The notes beneath the pieces were generated by a model, which was given only the letters and a program-made list of their open reading frames with translations, was not told the DNA's origin and did no database searches. Positions 44,364 through 54,031 of a stretch of DNA of 64,000 nucleotides are shown piece by piece; the stretch's first letter is position 1; the number at the start of each line of letters is the position of its first letter. The translations under genes and the position numbers were made by a program. Source of the stretch: Caballeronia calidae (GTDB lineage Bacteria; Pseudomonadota; Gammaproteobacteria; Burkholderiales; Burkholderiaceae); NCBI RefSeq assembly GCF_900044055.2, contig NZ_FCOX02000035.1:1-64000 (forward strand), given 5' to 3'.

Positions 44364-45723
44364 TTGCGCGTGCCGTGGCGTCGATCGCGGCGCTCGCTTT
44401 ATCGACGATTTCATCGATCTCATCATGCGTGACGACGAGCGGCGGCGACAGCAACATGCGATCGTGGCTCGCGCGCATCACGAGATTGCCCGCGAACGAG
44501 AAGTCGCGGCATATCGTGCCGATGTCGTCGCCATTGGCGAAGCGCGTGCGTGCCGCACGATCTTCGGCAAGCTGAATGCCCGCGACCAGCCCCGTGCCCG
44601 CGATCTCGCCGACCATCGCATGATTGCCCAACGCTTCGCGCAATCGCCGCTGAAAATAGGGCCCTGCATCGTCCTTCGCGCGCGCGACGATGCCTTCGTC
44701 TCGCAGCAGCTTCAGATTGGCCACAGCGACCGCCGCCGCGACCGGATGCCCCGAATACGTGAAGCCGTGATTGAACTCGCCGTGGTTCACGATCGCATCC
44801 GCGATGGCATCCGATAGCGCGACCGCGCCCATCGGCACATAGCCGCTCGTGAGGCCCTTGGCCATCGTGATGACATCCGGCTCGAAGCCGAAGTGCTCAT
44901 GCGCGAACCATTCGCCCGTGCGCCCGAATCCGCCGATGACTTCATCGGCAATGAGCAGCACATCGTGCTTGCGGCAGATGCGCTCGATCTCGGGCCAGTA
45001 GCTCGATGGCGGAAAGATCACGCCGCCCGCGCCCTGAAACGGCTCACCGATGAATGCCGCGACGTTCTCCGCGCCGAGCTCCAGAATCTTCGCTTCGAGC
45101 TGACGCGCACGCGCGAGACCGAATGCGTCGGCGTCCAGCGCGCCGCCTTCGCCGAACCAGTACGGCTGATCGATATGCGCGACGTGCTCCATCTTCGACG
45201 GCATCTGCTCGTGCATATAACTCATGCCGCCGAGCGTGGCGCCCGCGATGGTCGAGCCGTGATACGCATTCACGCGCGCGATCACATGACGCTTCTGCGG
45301 CTTGCCTTGCACGGCCCAATAGCGATGCACCGCGCGCAGCGCCGTATCGTTCGCTTCCGAGCCGCTGTTGCAATAGAGAAAGCGGTTGAATTTCGCGGGC
45401 GCGAGTTCCGCGAGCAACGCGGAAAGCTCGATCACCGGCGGATGCGTCGTCTTGAAGAAGGTGTTGTAGTAGGGCAGTTCCTGCATCTGCTTCAGCGCGG
45501 CATCGGCGAGTTCACGGCGGCCATAGCCCACATTGACGCACCATAGCCCGGCCATGCCGTCGATGATGCGATTGCCCTCCGAGTCCCACAGATACACGCC
45601 CTCGGCCCTCACGATCACGCGGCTGCCCGCGCGATTGAGCGCGCCCATGTCGGAGAACGGATGCAGATGATGCGCGGCATCGAGCGCGCGGTAATGTGCC
45701 GTCGAATCGATTCGATCGTTCAT
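44347..45723 (-). CDS. class III aminotransferase, omega-amino acid/polyamine type (SpuC-like)
   Basis: 458 residues. The PLP lysine is about residue 289 (TMAKGLTSGYVPMGAVA). The cofactor phosphate site is YCNSGSEANDTALR, and the aspartate is in DVLLIADEVIGGFGRTGEWF. The N-terminus HPFSDMGALNRAGSRVI is characteristic of putrescine- and omega-amino-acid:pyruvate aminotransferases. The gene lies 17 bases downstream of the glutamine synthetase-like gene, so the pair probably degrades polyamines or another amine. The ATG at 45723 is supported by the family N-terminus. Confidence 0.9.
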   Translation of the reverse strand: MNDRIDSTAHYRALDAAHHLHPFSDMGALNRAGSRVIVRAEGVYLWDSEGNRIIDGMAGLWCVNVGYGRRELADAALKQMQELPYYNTFFKTTHPPVIELSALLAELAPAKFNRFLYCNSGSEANDTALRAVHRYWAVQGKPQKRHVIARVNAYHGSTIAGATLGGMSYMHEQMPSKMEHVAHIDQPYWFGEGGALDADAFGLARARQLEAKILELGAENVAAFIGEPFQGAGGVIFPPSSYWPEIERICRKHDVLLIADEVIGGFGRTGEWFAHEHFGFEPDVITMAKGLTSGYVPMGAVALSDAIADAIVNHGEFNHGFTYSGHPVAAAVAVANLKLLRDEGIVARAKDDAGPYFQRRLREALGNHAMVGEIAGTGLVAGIQLAEDRAARTRFANGDDIGTICRDFSFAGNLVMRASHDRMLLSPPLVVTHDEIDEIVDKASAAIDATARAITRAA

Positions 45724-45740
45724 GTCGTCGTCTCCCGATA

Positions 45741-47075
45741 TCAAACGTGGAGCAGCAGATGCTTGCGTTCCCACGAACTGATCACGCGGAAGAACGCTTC
45801 GTATTCGGTTTCCTTCAGCGCGAGATACGCGCGCACGAACTTCTCGCCGAACATGTCGGCGAGCGGCTCGCAAGCGCCCATCAGCGCGAGGCCTTCATCG
45901 AGATTGCGCGGCAACTGATAGGGCTGGCGATAGCCGTCGCTCGCGAGCGGCTCGGTCGGTTCGAGATGCTGCGTCATGCCGAGATAGCCCGCGGCCAGCG
46001 TCGCCGCGAGCGCGAGATACGGATTGCAGTCCACGCCCGGAATGCGGTTCTCGATGCGCCGTGCCTGCGGCGACGAATGCGGCACGCGAAAGCCCACGGT
46101 GCGGTTGTCGTAGCCCCATTGCACGTTGATCGGCGCGGCCATGAAGCGCGAGAGCCTGCGATACGAATTGATATACGGCGCGAAGATCGGCATGAGCGCG
46201 GGCGTGTATTTCTGCAGGCCCGCGATATAGCTATAGAACAGGCCGGTCGGTTCGCCTTCGCGGCTGGTGAAGAGATTGCGCCCCGTCTCTTCATCGACGA
46301 TGCTCTGATGCACGTGCATGGCCGAGCCGGGCTCGCTTTCCATCGGCTTGGCCATGAAGGTCGCGTACATCTTGTGACGCAGCGCCGCTTCGCGCACCGT
46401 GCGCTTGAAGAGAAACACGGCGTCGGCGAGATTGAGCGCATCGCCGTGCATGAAATTGATCTCCATCTGCGCCGCGCCGACTTCATGAATCAGCGTGTCG
46501 ACTTCGAGTTCCTGCACCTCGCAGTACGCGTAGATGTCTTCGAAGAGCGGATCGAACTCGTTCACGGCATCGATCGAATACGCCTGGCGTCCCGTTTCCG
46601 CGCGCCCCGTTCTGCCGACGGGCGGTTGCAACGGCAAGTCCGGATCGCGGTTCATATCGACGAGAAAGAACTCGAGCTCGGGCGCGACGACCGGACGCCA
46701 GCCCTTCGCCGCGAACTTCTGCAGCACTTGCCGCAGCACGCCGCGCGGCGAAATCGCGACGGGCGTGCCGTCGAAATGCACGCAATCGTGGATGACCTGC
46801 GCGGTCGGATCGACGGCCCATGGAATCAGACGGATCGTCGCGGGATCGGGCACGCAGACCATGTCGGGATCGGTGAGACCGGTGAAGCTGCCATCGTCGG
46901 GATAGTCGCCGGTGACGGTCTGGATCATCACGGCTTGCGGCAGGCGCATCGATTCGCCGGATTCGAACTTGCTGCGCGGAATGATCTTGCCGCGCGCGGT
47001 GCCTGCCATGTCGGGAATGATTGCTTCAATCTCGGTGATGTGATGCTTTCGCAGGAATTCGTCGATGCGTTCCAT
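45741..47075 (-). CDS. glutamine synthetase family protein (gamma-glutamylputrescine synthetase-like)
   Basis: 444 residues, the short GS type rather than the 470-residue assimilatory GlnA. Recognisable parts are VAPELEFFLVDMNRDPD with the metal glutamates, EVGAAQMEINFMHGDAL, SGSAMHVHQS-like GSAMHVHQSIVDEETGRNLF, and NRTVGFRVPHSSPQARRIEN. The C-terminal EYEAFFRVISSWERKHLLLH is that of PuuA-type enzymes, which glutamylate putrescine with ATP. It is the first gene of a unit with the aminotransferase. The 599-base region upstream (47076-47674) has no convincing gene. Confidence 0.88.
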   Translation of the reverse strand: MERIDEFLRKHHITEIEAIIPDMAGTARGKIIPRSKFESGESMRLPQAVMIQTVTGDYPDDGSFTGLTDPDMVCVPDPATIRLIPWAVDPTAQVIHDCVHFDGTPVAISPRGVLRQVLQKFAAKGWRPVVAPELEFFLVDMNRDPDLPLQPPVGRTGRAETGRQAYSIDAVNEFDPLFEDIYAYCEVQELEVDTLIHEVGAAQMEINFMHGDALNLADAVFLFKRTVREAALRHKMYATFMAKPMESEPGSAMHVHQSIVDEETGRNLFTSREGEPTGLFYSYIAGLQKYTPALMPIFAPYINSYRRLSRFMAAPINVQWGYDNRTVGFRVPHSSPQARRIENRIPGVDCNPYLALAATLAAGYLGMTQHLEPTEPLASDGYRQPYQLPRNLDEGLALMGACEPLADMFGEKFVRAYLALKETEYEAFFRVISSWERKHLLLHV

Positions 47076-47674
47076 TTTCGTTCTCTCGTTTTGAACAGGC
47101 GCACGTTTCCCGGCCTTTGCGACGCATCGCAAAGGCGCGAAGAAAGAACGCGCGCGCAATCACGCGTGCAGGCGCACGCGCGCGAACCGGTCAGCAGGCG
47201 TTGAAAAGAGAGAAGAGGCGCTACGGCAGCAGCGAAGCCGCGCCGACGCAATGCACGGCGATGAACGCGCGCGCGGAAACGGCATTACGACGCCGCACGC
47301 TGCGGCAGGACAGAATGGTGGAATCCGACAGGAAGCGGCAATCGGGAATCATGCCGCAGCGATCGGCGCAGGAGCGTTGCGTGCTCCGACGTGCCAGAGG
47401 GCTTTGGGCTTTCACGATAACACTCGTTTGGCGAGTTGATTGGCAGAGCAATGCCGATGCCGACAATTGCCCTTCGACGAGGATATACGAGTGACGGATG
47501 CCGTCAAGACGGGATTTCGCGGAGCAGACGGTGTGAGCGGAGATACGGGAAAGGGCGCGCTAATGGAGCGCGACCCCGTGACCTGAAGTCTGCGTCAGAG
47601 CCTGAAAACGCTCATGCGGAGCAGGAAATGCTCGAAGACACCGAATCAGAGTACCGGTGCCGGACTACCTCTGT
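47076..47674. other. 599-base intergenic region
   Basis: Only short arginine-rich frames occur here, none with a ribosome site and a family-like product. It should contain the promoter of the glutamine synthetase unit. No RNA gene, repeat or obvious terminator was seen. Confidence 0.5.
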
Positions 47675-47863
47675 TTAAAGTTGACCGATCCCGATCGTGA
47701 TGTCGACCGTGTTCGTGTTGTTCGTTTGACTCGGCGGCTGCGTGCTGACGTCGCCGATCGTGATGTTGCCCATTCCGACGTTGCCGCTGTTCTCCACCTT
47801 GGCCGCGCCGCCAGCCAGCGGATGAGCCGACTTCACGAGTTCCGAGCGTTTGATCTTGTACAT
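47675..47863 (-). CDS. 62-residue orphan peptide with Gly/Asn-rich C-terminal half
   Basis: The basic N-terminus MYKIKRSELVKSAHPLAGG ends in a double glycine. The rest, starting AAKVENSGNVGMGNITIGDV and containing TNNTNTVDITIGIGQL, is rich in G, N, T and I with two ITIG units and no cysteine. A clear ribosome site (AAGAGGAA) precedes the ATG. The surroundings (47870-47960) are distinctly AT-rich compared with the window. It might be a double-glycine leader peptide with a beta-forming core, or a small aggregating or secreted protein. No maturation or export gene is next to it. I do not recognise a family. The 325 bases upstream to the Liv operon hold no other gene. Confidence 0.6.
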   Translation of the reverse strand: MYKIKRSELVKSAHPLAGGAAKVENSGNVGMGNITIGDVSTQPPSQTNNTNTVDITIGIGQL

Positions 47864-48188
47864 GATTGTTCCTCTTGGAAAGCAAGAAATAAGAATCTGA
47901 TTCGGCCAATTAATTAGCAATCTGAACGAATCGAAATCAGTCTAGCATTCAATTTAAAAGGAACGTGAGCCGTAAAATCCGATCTTTGATTGCCAGTCTT
48001 AGTTATCCAGTTGACTTCGTGCATCCGATCATTCGATTGCAAATGCGGATATCAAGAAACGACGATGAACGGTTGCAATGGGTCATCACTCGCGTACGCG
48101 TTGCAAGGGGTTTTTGCATATCGGCAAGGGCGCCGTGCGGATCACCGATAATGTCGGATCTCACGCACCCGTGCCGCCCTTTCACCCG

Positions 48189-50069
48189 ATGCTCTCCAAC
48201 CTGCTCGTCCAACTCGTCAACGGCTTAGCCGACGCCTGCGCGCTCTTTCTCGTCGCCTCGGGCCTGTCGCTCATCTTCGGCGTCACGCGCATCGTCAACT
48301 TCGCGCATGGCTCGCTGTACATGCTCGGCGTGTATGTCGCGTATAGCCTGACGAGCCGTTTCGGCGAAAGCGTCGCGGGCTTCTGGGCGTCGGTTGCCGG
48401 GGCGGCGCTGTTCGTCGGCGCGATCGGCGCGGCGATCGAAGTGAGCGTGCTGAGGCGCATCTATCGTGCGCCCGAACTCTTTCATCTGCTCGCCACGTTC
48501 GCGCTCGTGCTGATCATTCGCGATGCCGCGCTCTGGCTGTGGGGGCCGGAAGACCTGTTCGGCCCGCGCGCGCCGCATCTCGAAGGCGCCGTGCAGATGC
48601 TCGGCCATCCGCTGCCCGCGTACGATCTCGCGCTGATCGTCATCGGGCCGCTCGTGCTGCTCGCGCTCTGGTATGCGCTCACGCGCACGCGCTGGGGCAC
48701 GCTCGTGCGGGCGGCGAGCGCGGACCGGGAGATGCTCGGCGCACTCGGCGTCAATCAGGCGTGGCTCTTCACCGGCGTGTTCTTCGTCGGCGCGTTGCTC
48801 GCGGGACTGGGCGGCGCGCTGCAGGTGCCGCGTATGTCCGCGAATCTGTCGCTCGATCTGGAGACCATCGGCAATGCGTTCGTCGTCGTCGTGGTCGGCG
48901 GCATGGGCTCGATTCCGGGCGCATTCGTCGCGGCATTGCTGATCGCCGAAATCAAGGCGATGTGCATCGGCATCGGGCACGTGTCGATCGCGGGCATCGA
49001 CTTCTCCTTGTCGAAGTTCACGCTCGTCGCGGAGTTCGTCGTGATGGCCGTCGTGCTCGTGCTGCGTCCGTGGGGGCTCTTCGGCCGCGCGCAGGCGATC
49101 GCGCGTTCCGCCGCGCCCGCCGATCAGCCCCTTCGCCCCGCGACACGCAAGATGAAGCTCGCCGCGCTCATCGTCGTGATCGCGCTTGCGCTCGCGCCGC
49201 TCGCCGCCGATGCGTTTCCGTACATGCCCGTGCTCTTCGTCGAGATCATGATCGCGGTGCTGTTCGCCGCGAGCCTGCACTTCATCATGGGACCGGGCGG
49301 CATGCACTCGTTCGGGCATGCGGCGTACTTCGGCCTCGGCGCATACGGCGCGGCGTTGTTCCTCAAGGTCTTCGCGATGCCGATGGAAGCCGCGCTCGTA
49401 CTCGGCCCGCTCATCGCGGGCATCGGCGCGCTCGTGTTCGGCTGGTTCTGCGTGCGCCTGTCGGGCGTTTATCTCGCGATGCTCACGCTTGCGTTCGCGC
49501 AGATCGTCTGGTCGGTCGTCTTTCAATGGGATGCGGTCACGGGCGGCAGCAACGGCATACTGGGCATCTGGCCCGCGCCGTGGCTATCGTCGCCCGTCGC
49601 GTTCTATTACCTCACGCTCGTGTTCGCCGTGCTCGGCGTCTGGCTGTTGCGCCGCATGGTGTTCTCCCCGCTCGGCCTCGCGATGCGCGCGGGCCGCGAC
49701 TCCCCGTTGCGCGCCGAAGCGATCGGCGTGAACGTCGCGCGCGTGCAGTGGGCCGCGTTCGTCGTCGCCGCGCTCGTATGCGGCCTCGCGGGCTCGCTCT
49801 ATGCGTTCTCGAAGGGCAATATCTCGCCCGAAGCGATCAGCGTGGGCCGCTCCGTCGATGGCCTCGTGATGGTCCTGCTCGGCGGCATACAGACGCTCGC
49901 CGGTCCGATCGTCGGCGCGAGCGTGTTCACGTGGCTGCAGGACACGGTCGCGCGGCAGACCGATTACTGGCAGGCGCTGCTCGGCGGCGCGATCCTGATA
50001 CTCGTCATCGCGTTTCCGCAAGGCCTCGCGGGCTTCGTGCGCGAGCGCTTCTTCAGGGAGGCGCAATGA
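48189..50069 (+). CDS. branched-chain amino acid type ABC permease, fused LivH-LivM
   Basis: 626 residues. The first half (1-290) is LivH-like, with LVNGLADACALFLVASGLSL, GVTRIVNFAHGSLYMLGVYV and VVVVGGMGSIPGAFVAALLI. The second half (from about 320) is LivM-like, with GPGGMHSFGHAAYFGLGAYG, the coupling region AEAIGVNVARVQWAAFVVAA and VMVLLGGIQTLAGPIVGAS. These proteins are usually two separate chains, so this is a natural fusion with about 17 membrane helices. The ATG at 48189 begins the LivH homology; the ribosome site is weak. LivG follows with an ATGA overlap. Confidence 0.9.
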   Translation: MLSNLLVQLVNGLADACALFLVASGLSLIFGVTRIVNFAHGSLYMLGVYVAYSLTSRFGESVAGFWASVAGAALFVGAIGAAIEVSVLRRIYRAPELFHLLATFALVLIIRDAALWLWGPEDLFGPRAPHLEGAVQMLGHPLPAYDLALIVIGPLVLLALWYALTRTRWGTLVRAASADREMLGALGVNQAWLFTGVFFVGALLAGLGGALQVPRMSANLSLDLETIGNAFVVVVVGGMGSIPGAFVAALLIAEIKAMCIGIGHVSIAGIDFSLSKFTLVAEFVVMAVVLVLRPWGLFGRAQAIARSAAPADQPLRPATRKMKLAALIVVIALALAPLAADAFPYMPVLFVEIMIAVLFAASLHFIMGPGGMHSFGHAAYFGLGAYGAALFLKVFAMPMEAALVLGPLIAGIGALVFGWFCVRLSGVYLAMLTLAFAQIVWSVVFQWDAVTGGSNGILGIWPAPWLSSPVAFYYLTLVFAVLGVWLLRRMVFSPLGLAMRAGRDSPLRAEAIGVNVARVQWAAFVVAALVCGLAGSLYAFSKGNISPEAISVGRSVDGLVMVLLGGIQTLAGPIVGASVFTWLQDTVARQTDYWQALLGGAILILVIAFPQGLAGFVRERFFREAQ

Positions 50070-50851
50070 CACTGCTTTCCATTGCGCATCTCTCGAAGTC
50101 TTTCGACGGCGTGCAGGCCGTCGACGATGTCACGTTCGATCTCGAAGCAGGGCAGTTGCTCGCGCTCATCGGCCCGAACGGCGCGGGCAAGTCGACGTGC
50201 TTCAACATGATCAACGGACAACTGAGGCCGACATCGGGCGCGATCCGTTTAGACGGCCACGATATCGTCGGCATGCGTCCGCGCGATATCTGGCGTCGCG
50301 GCGTGGGCCGCACGTTTCAGATCGCCGCGACCTTCAATTCGATGACCGTGCTCGAAAACGTCCAGATGGCGTTGCTTTCGCAGGAACGGCGCGTCTACAG
50401 TCTGTTCGGCCGCGTTGTGTCATGGAAGGAAGATGAAGCGATGGCCCTGCTCGATCTCGTCGGCATGGCCGGGCACGCGCAGCGCAGTTGCGCGGTGCTC
50501 GCCTATGGGGACGTGAAGCGCGTCGAGCTGGCGATCGCGCTTGCGAACCGTCCGAAGCTTTTGTTGATGGACGAGCCGACCGCGGGCATGGCGCCGCAGG
50601 AACGCAACGCGCTGATGGCGCTCACCGCGCGTCTCGCGAAGGAGCGCAACATCGGCGTGCTGTTCACCGAGCACAGCATGGACGTGGTGTTCTCTCATGC
50701 GGACAGGCTGATCGTGCTGGCACGCGGCCGCCTCATCGCACAAGGCGATGCCGAAACGATCCGCAACGATCCGCGCGTGCGCGAGGTGTATCTCGGCACG
50801 GGCGCATCGTTTGCGCCGCGCGCGGTGCTGGGCACGGGAGCATCGTCATGA
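50066..50851 (+). CDS. livG: ABC transporter ATP-binding protein LivG
   Basis: 261 residues. Walker A is GPNGAGKST (residues about 37-45), and Walker B with the catalytic glutamate is LLLMDEPTAGMAP. The signature motif is degenerate: VLAYGDVKRVELAIAL stands where LSYGEQR is usual, as in other LivG proteins. The H-loop is FTEHSMDVVFSHADR. ATGA overlaps at both ends show translational coupling to the fused permease and LivF. The C-terminal 15 residues are an extra small tail. Confidence 0.93.
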   Translation: MTLLSIAHLSKSFDGVQAVDDVTFDLEAGQLLALIGPNGAGKSTCFNMINGQLRPTSGAIRLDGHDIVGMRPRDIWRRGVGRTFQIAATFNSMTVLENVQMALLSQERRVYSLFGRVVSWKEDEAMALLDLVGMAGHAQRSCAVLAYGDVKRVELAIALANRPKLLLMDEPTAGMAPQERNALMALTARLAKERNIGVLFTEHSMDVVFSHADRLIVLARGRLIAQGDAETIRNDPRVREVYLGTGASFAPRAVLGTGASS

Positions 50852-51555
50852 CGCTGCTGAAAGTCGACGCGCTGAATGCGTTTTATGGCCGCGCGCAGAT
50901 CCTCTTCGATGTCGGCTTCGAAGTCGGGCATGGCGAAGTCGTCGCGCTGATGGGCCGCAACGGCGCGGGCAAATCCACGACGATGAAGGCCGTGATGGGC
51001 CTCTTGCCGCGCATTTCGGGCGCGGTGTCGTTCCTGGGCGAGAACATCGCCGGCTTGGCGCCGCACCGCATCGCGCGAAAGGGTTTGGGCTACGTTCCCG
51101 AGGATCGCCGCGTGTTCGGCGATCTGACCGTGATGGAGAATCTCGACACGGGCCGCCAGCCGCCGCGCGAGCACGCGCCGCTCTGGACGCCGGACAAGCT
51201 CTTTCGCGTGTTCCCGAATCTCGGCGCGATGCGCAATCGCCGCGCGAGCCGCATGAGCGGCGGCGAGCAGCAAATGCTGACGGTCTCCCGCACGCTGATG
51301 GGCAATCCGCGCCTGGTATTGCTCGACGAGCCATCGGAAGGCGTCGCGCCCGTGATCGTCGAGCAGATGGCCGATATGATTCTCGAGCTGAAGCGCGAAG
51401 GACTCGCGATTCTTTTGTCCGAGCAGAACCTGCACTTCGCGGAACTCGTCAGCGACCGCGTCTATGTGCTGGAGAAAGGACAGGTGCGCCATGAAGGCGC
51501 GATGAGCGCATTCGCCCGCGACGATGTCGCGCGCCGCGCGTTTCTGGGTGTTTGA
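50848..51555 (+). CDS. livF: ABC transporter ATP-binding protein LivF
   Basis: 235 residues. Walker A is GRNGAGKSTTMKAVMG, the signature is MSGGEQQMLTVSRTLMG, Walker B is LVLLDEPSEGVAP and the H-loop region is LSEQNLHFAELVSDR. It pairs with LivG to energise the fused permease. It starts inside the livG stop (ATGA) and is followed after 27 bases by the binding-protein gene. Confidence 0.94.
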   Translation: MTLLKVDALNAFYGRAQILFDVGFEVGHGEVVALMGRNGAGKSTTMKAVMGLLPRISGAVSFLGENIAGLAPHRIARKGLGYVPEDRRVFGDLTVMENLDTGRQPPREHAPLWTPDKLFRVFPNLGAMRNRRASRMSGGEQQMLTVSRTLMGNPRLVLLDEPSEGVAPVIVEQMADMILELKREGLAILLSEQNLHFAELVSDRVYVLEKGQVRHEGAMSAFARDDVARRAFLGV

Positions 51556-51582
51556 AACGAATTCGAAAGAGGAGATGACTAC

Positions 51583-52788
51583 ATGACGATCCGCGCAGGC
51601 ACGACGATGCGCCTCACCATTCTGGCAACGGCGGCGAGCCTGACGTTTGCCGCGCACGCCGACACCATCAAGATCGGCGAGATCAACAGCTACAAGGCGC
51701 AGCCTGCGTTTCTCCTGCCGTACAAGAACGGCTGGAATCTCGCGCTCGACGAGATCAACGCGGCGGGCGGCATCAACGGCAACAAGCTCGAAGTCGTCTC
51801 GCGCGACGACAACGGCAATCCCGGCGACACCGTTCGCGTCGCGCAGGAGCTCGTCACGCGCGAGCAGGTGAAGCTCTTGTTCGGCGGCTATCTGTCGAAC
51901 ACGGGTCTCGCGCTCGCGGATTATGCGAAGCAGCGGCGCATCTTCTTTCTCGCGGCCGAGCCGCTCACCGACAAGATCGTCTGGCAGGACGGCAACAAGT
52001 ACACGTATCGCCTGCGCCCGTCGACGTATATGCAGGTCGCGATGCTCGTGCCCGAAGCCGCGAAGCTCAGGAAGAAGCGCTGGGCGCTCGTGTATCCGAA
52101 CTATGAATACGGGCAGTCGGCGGTGGCCACGTTCAAGCGCTTGCTGAAGGCCGCGCAGCCGGATGTCGAATTCGTCGCGGAGCAGGCGACGCCGCTCGGC
52201 AACATCGATGCGGGCGCCGTGACGCAGGCACTCGCCGACGCGAAACCAGACGCCATCTTCAACGTGCTCTTCAGCGCGGACCTCGGCAAGTTCGTGCGCG
52301 AGGGCAACACGCGCGGGCTCTTCAAGGATCGCGCGGTCGTGTCGCTGCTGACGGGCGAGCCGGACTATCTCGATCCGCTCGGCAAGGAAGCGCCGGTCGG
52401 CTGGATCGTGACGGGCTATCCGTGGTATTCGATCGATACGCCCGCGAACAGGAAATTCGTCGCCGCGTATCAGGCGAAGTATCACGACTATCCGCGCCTG
52501 GGCTCGGTCGTCGGCTATACGGCGATGATGTCGATCGCCAATGGCCTCAAGAAGTCCGGCTCGCCCGATGCCGACAAGCTCGCCGCCGCGTTCAAGGGCC
52601 TGCCCGTCGATACGCCGTTCGGCCCGATCACGTACCGCAAGCAGGACAATCAATCGACGATGGGCGCGTATGTCGGGGTGACGGGCCTGAAGGACGGCAA
52701 GGGCGTGATGACGTCGTTCCGCTACGTCGACGGCGCGAGCGTGCAGCCGTCGGACGAAGAAGTGAAGAAGCTGCGCCCGGCGGACTAA
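51583..52788 (+). CDS. ABC transporter substrate-binding protein of the Liv operon
   Basis: 401 residues with a signal peptide ([19 protein letters not shown]) and a type I periplasmic binding fold. The mature start is [20 protein letters not shown], and landmarks include [20 protein letters not shown] and [20 protein letters not shown]. This sequence group departs from typical LivK and may bind an amide, aromatic or other non-branched ligand. The nearby glutamine synthetase/aminotransferase pair makes an amine-derived ligand conceivable. The last four bases overlap the convergent glycosylase gene. Confidence 0.9.
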   Translation: MTIRAGTTMRLTILATAASLTFAAHADTIKIGEINSYKAQPAFLLPYKNGWNLALDEINAAGGINGNKLEVVSRDDNGNPGDTVRVAQELVTREQVKLLFGGYLSNTGLALADYAKQRRIFFLAAEPLTDKIVWQDGNKYTYRLRPSTYMQVAMLVPEAAKLRKKRWALVYPNYEYGQSAVATFKRLLKAAQPDVEFVAEQATPLGNIDAGAVTQALADAKPDAIFNVLFSADLGKFVREGNTRGLFKDRAVVSLLTGEPDYLDPLGKEAPVGWIVTGYPWYSIDTPANRKFVAAYQAKYHDYPRLGSVVGYTAMMSIANGLKKSGSPDADKLAAAFKGLPVDTPFGPITYRKQDNQSTMGAYVGVTGLKDGKGVMTSFRYVDGASVQPSDEEVKKLRPAD

Positions 52789-53357
52789 CTCTTAGGGAAG
52801 GGCTTGCTGAAGAATCTGGAGCCGGCAAGCCCGAAGCGCCACGGCACGTCCATCGCCTTGCTGATGCCGATGCGCGGTCCGTGGACGATGGCGAAATCTT
52901 CCTCCGGCGGCTCGATATGAAACGGCGCTTCGAGCAGCGACATGCCGTTGTTCCTGTGCGTGACGCCGAGCGCCTGCGCGACGCGGCCCGGCCCCGAGCA
53001 TAGAAGCCTGATCGGCTCCAGCCCGCGCCGCTCGCGCATTGCGTCGATGCCGACGAGCGGCTCGATCGCGCGGATCAGCACCCCGGCGCCGTGGCCCGCT
53101 TCGCGGCACACGAAGTTCAGGCACCAGTGAATGCCGTAGGAGCGGTAGACGTAGGCATGGGCGGGCGGCCCGAACATTGCTGCGTTGCGCGGTGTCGGAC
53201 CGGAAAAGCTGTGCGAGGCGGGATCCTCGCGGTCATACGCTTCCGTTTCGACGATGCGGCCGCCGACTCCGTCGACGGTCACGATCGCGCCGATCAGGCG
53301 TTGTGCGACTTCGTCGGACGGCGCGCGGAAATCGATGGGTTTGGGCTTCTTGTTCAC
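52785..53357 (-). CDS. alkyladenine (3-methyladenine) DNA glycosylase, AAG/Mpg family
   Basis: 190 residues from a GTG start. It removes alkylated purines in base excision repair. The catalytic glutamate region is [20 protein letters not shown], and the family pieces [40 protein letters not shown] and [14 protein letters not shown] are present. An ATG at 53438 would add 27 residues that overlap the divergent promoter region; the GTG start (NKKPKPIDF) is preferred. Confidence 0.9.
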   Translation of the reverse strand: MNKKPKPIDFRAPSDEVAQRLIGAIVTVDGVGGRIVETEAYDREDPASHSFSGPTPRNAAMFGPPAHAYVYRSYGIHWCLNFVCREAGHGAGVLIRAIEPLVGIDAMRERRGLEPIRLLCSGPGRVAQALGVTHRNNGMSLLEAPFHIEPPEEDFAIVHGPRIGISKAMDVPWRFGLAGSRFFSKPFPKS

Positions 53358-53415
53358 AAGCGTTATTCTAGCCGCGCCGTCCGGCAACAGACCCCCGACG
53401 ATCAGGAGACGCCGA

Positions 53416-53847
53416 ATGAAAACTTCGTGGTTCCTCAAGTTCTCGAATGCGCTCGCGCAAATGGCGGGCCGCGCATCGACCTTCGTGATCGCGGTGCTGC
53501 TCGTGATCGTCTGGGGCCTGTCCGGGCCGCTCTTTCACTTCAGCGATACATGGCAGCTCGTCATCAACACGTCGACGACCATCGTGACGTTTCTGATGGT
53601 CTTTTTGATCCAGAACACGCAAAACCGCGATACCGCCGCGATGCAGATCAAGCTCGACGAACTCATTCGCGCGGTCGACAAGGCGCATAACGCGCTGCTC
53701 GATCTGGAAGAGCTCGATGAGAAGGAGCTCGTCGTTTTTCGCAAGCGCTATGAGAAGCTCGCGCAGGAGGCGCGCGATAACTTTCGTTCGGCAAGCCGCG
53801 ATATTGAAATGCCCGCTTTCCCGCAAGACGGCAAACGCGATGACTAA
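53416..53847 (+). CDS. low-affinity iron permease family membrane protein
   Basis: 143 residues. Two helices, [20 protein letters not shown] and a second in [20 protein letters not shown], are followed by a cytoplasmic helical tail ([20 protein letters not shown], then [19 protein letters not shown]). [17 protein letters not shown] is the conserved signature of this family, named from the yeast Fet4 permease; transport by the bacterial proteins is not established. AGGAG lies ten bases before the ATG. It is divergent from the glycosylase gene. Confidence 0.85.
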   Translation: MKTSWFLKFSNALAQMAGRASTFVIAVLLVIVWGLSGPLFHFSDTWQLVINTSTTIVTFLMVFLIQNTQNRDTAAMQIKLDELIRAVDKAHNALLDLEELDEKELVVFRKRYEKLAQEARDNFRSASRDIEMPAFPQDGKRDD

Positions 53848-53962
53848 AGCTTGCATGGAAAGATCTGGCGATGAAACTCCGGACACTTTGCTTGCGGGCC
53901 GCGCAAACTAGGTGACAAAACCGGGCAAAGGAAGGTAAGCTCGGGTTCTTCGCCGCAGCGCT

Positions 53963-54031
53963 CCGGCTGCGCGCCGCGCAGCCGGCCTCGCGCGGTCAGC
54001 CCGGCCCTCGGGCCGCATCCTTGCGGATGTC
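53963..54031. other. cluster of three adjacent hairpins upstream of flp
   Basis: CCGGCTGCGCG (53963-53973) and its perfect complement (53975-53985), then GGCCC/GGGCC (54003-54014), then CATCC/GGATG (54016-54029). They occupy the start of a 476-base gene-free region (53848-54323) before the Flp pilus operon. They may terminate the upstream gene or form a structured leader. A further weak stem, CCCGG/CCGGG, lies at 54267-54288 just before flp. Confidence 0.55.

Noticed and set aside
47436-47678. 80-codon open frame between the glutamine synthetase and orphan peptide genes
   Set aside because: Highly arginine-rich, no ribosome site and no domain; probably chance.
48539-50065. Long in-frame extension upstream of livG
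   Set aside because: It is arginine-rich and overlaps the fused permease in another frame; livG starts at 50066 by ATGA coupling with normal LivG length.
53963-54031. Hairpin cluster considered as a riboswitch or tRNA
   Set aside because: No cloverleaf or known riboswitch core could be traced; kept only as structured DNA/RNA of unknown role.
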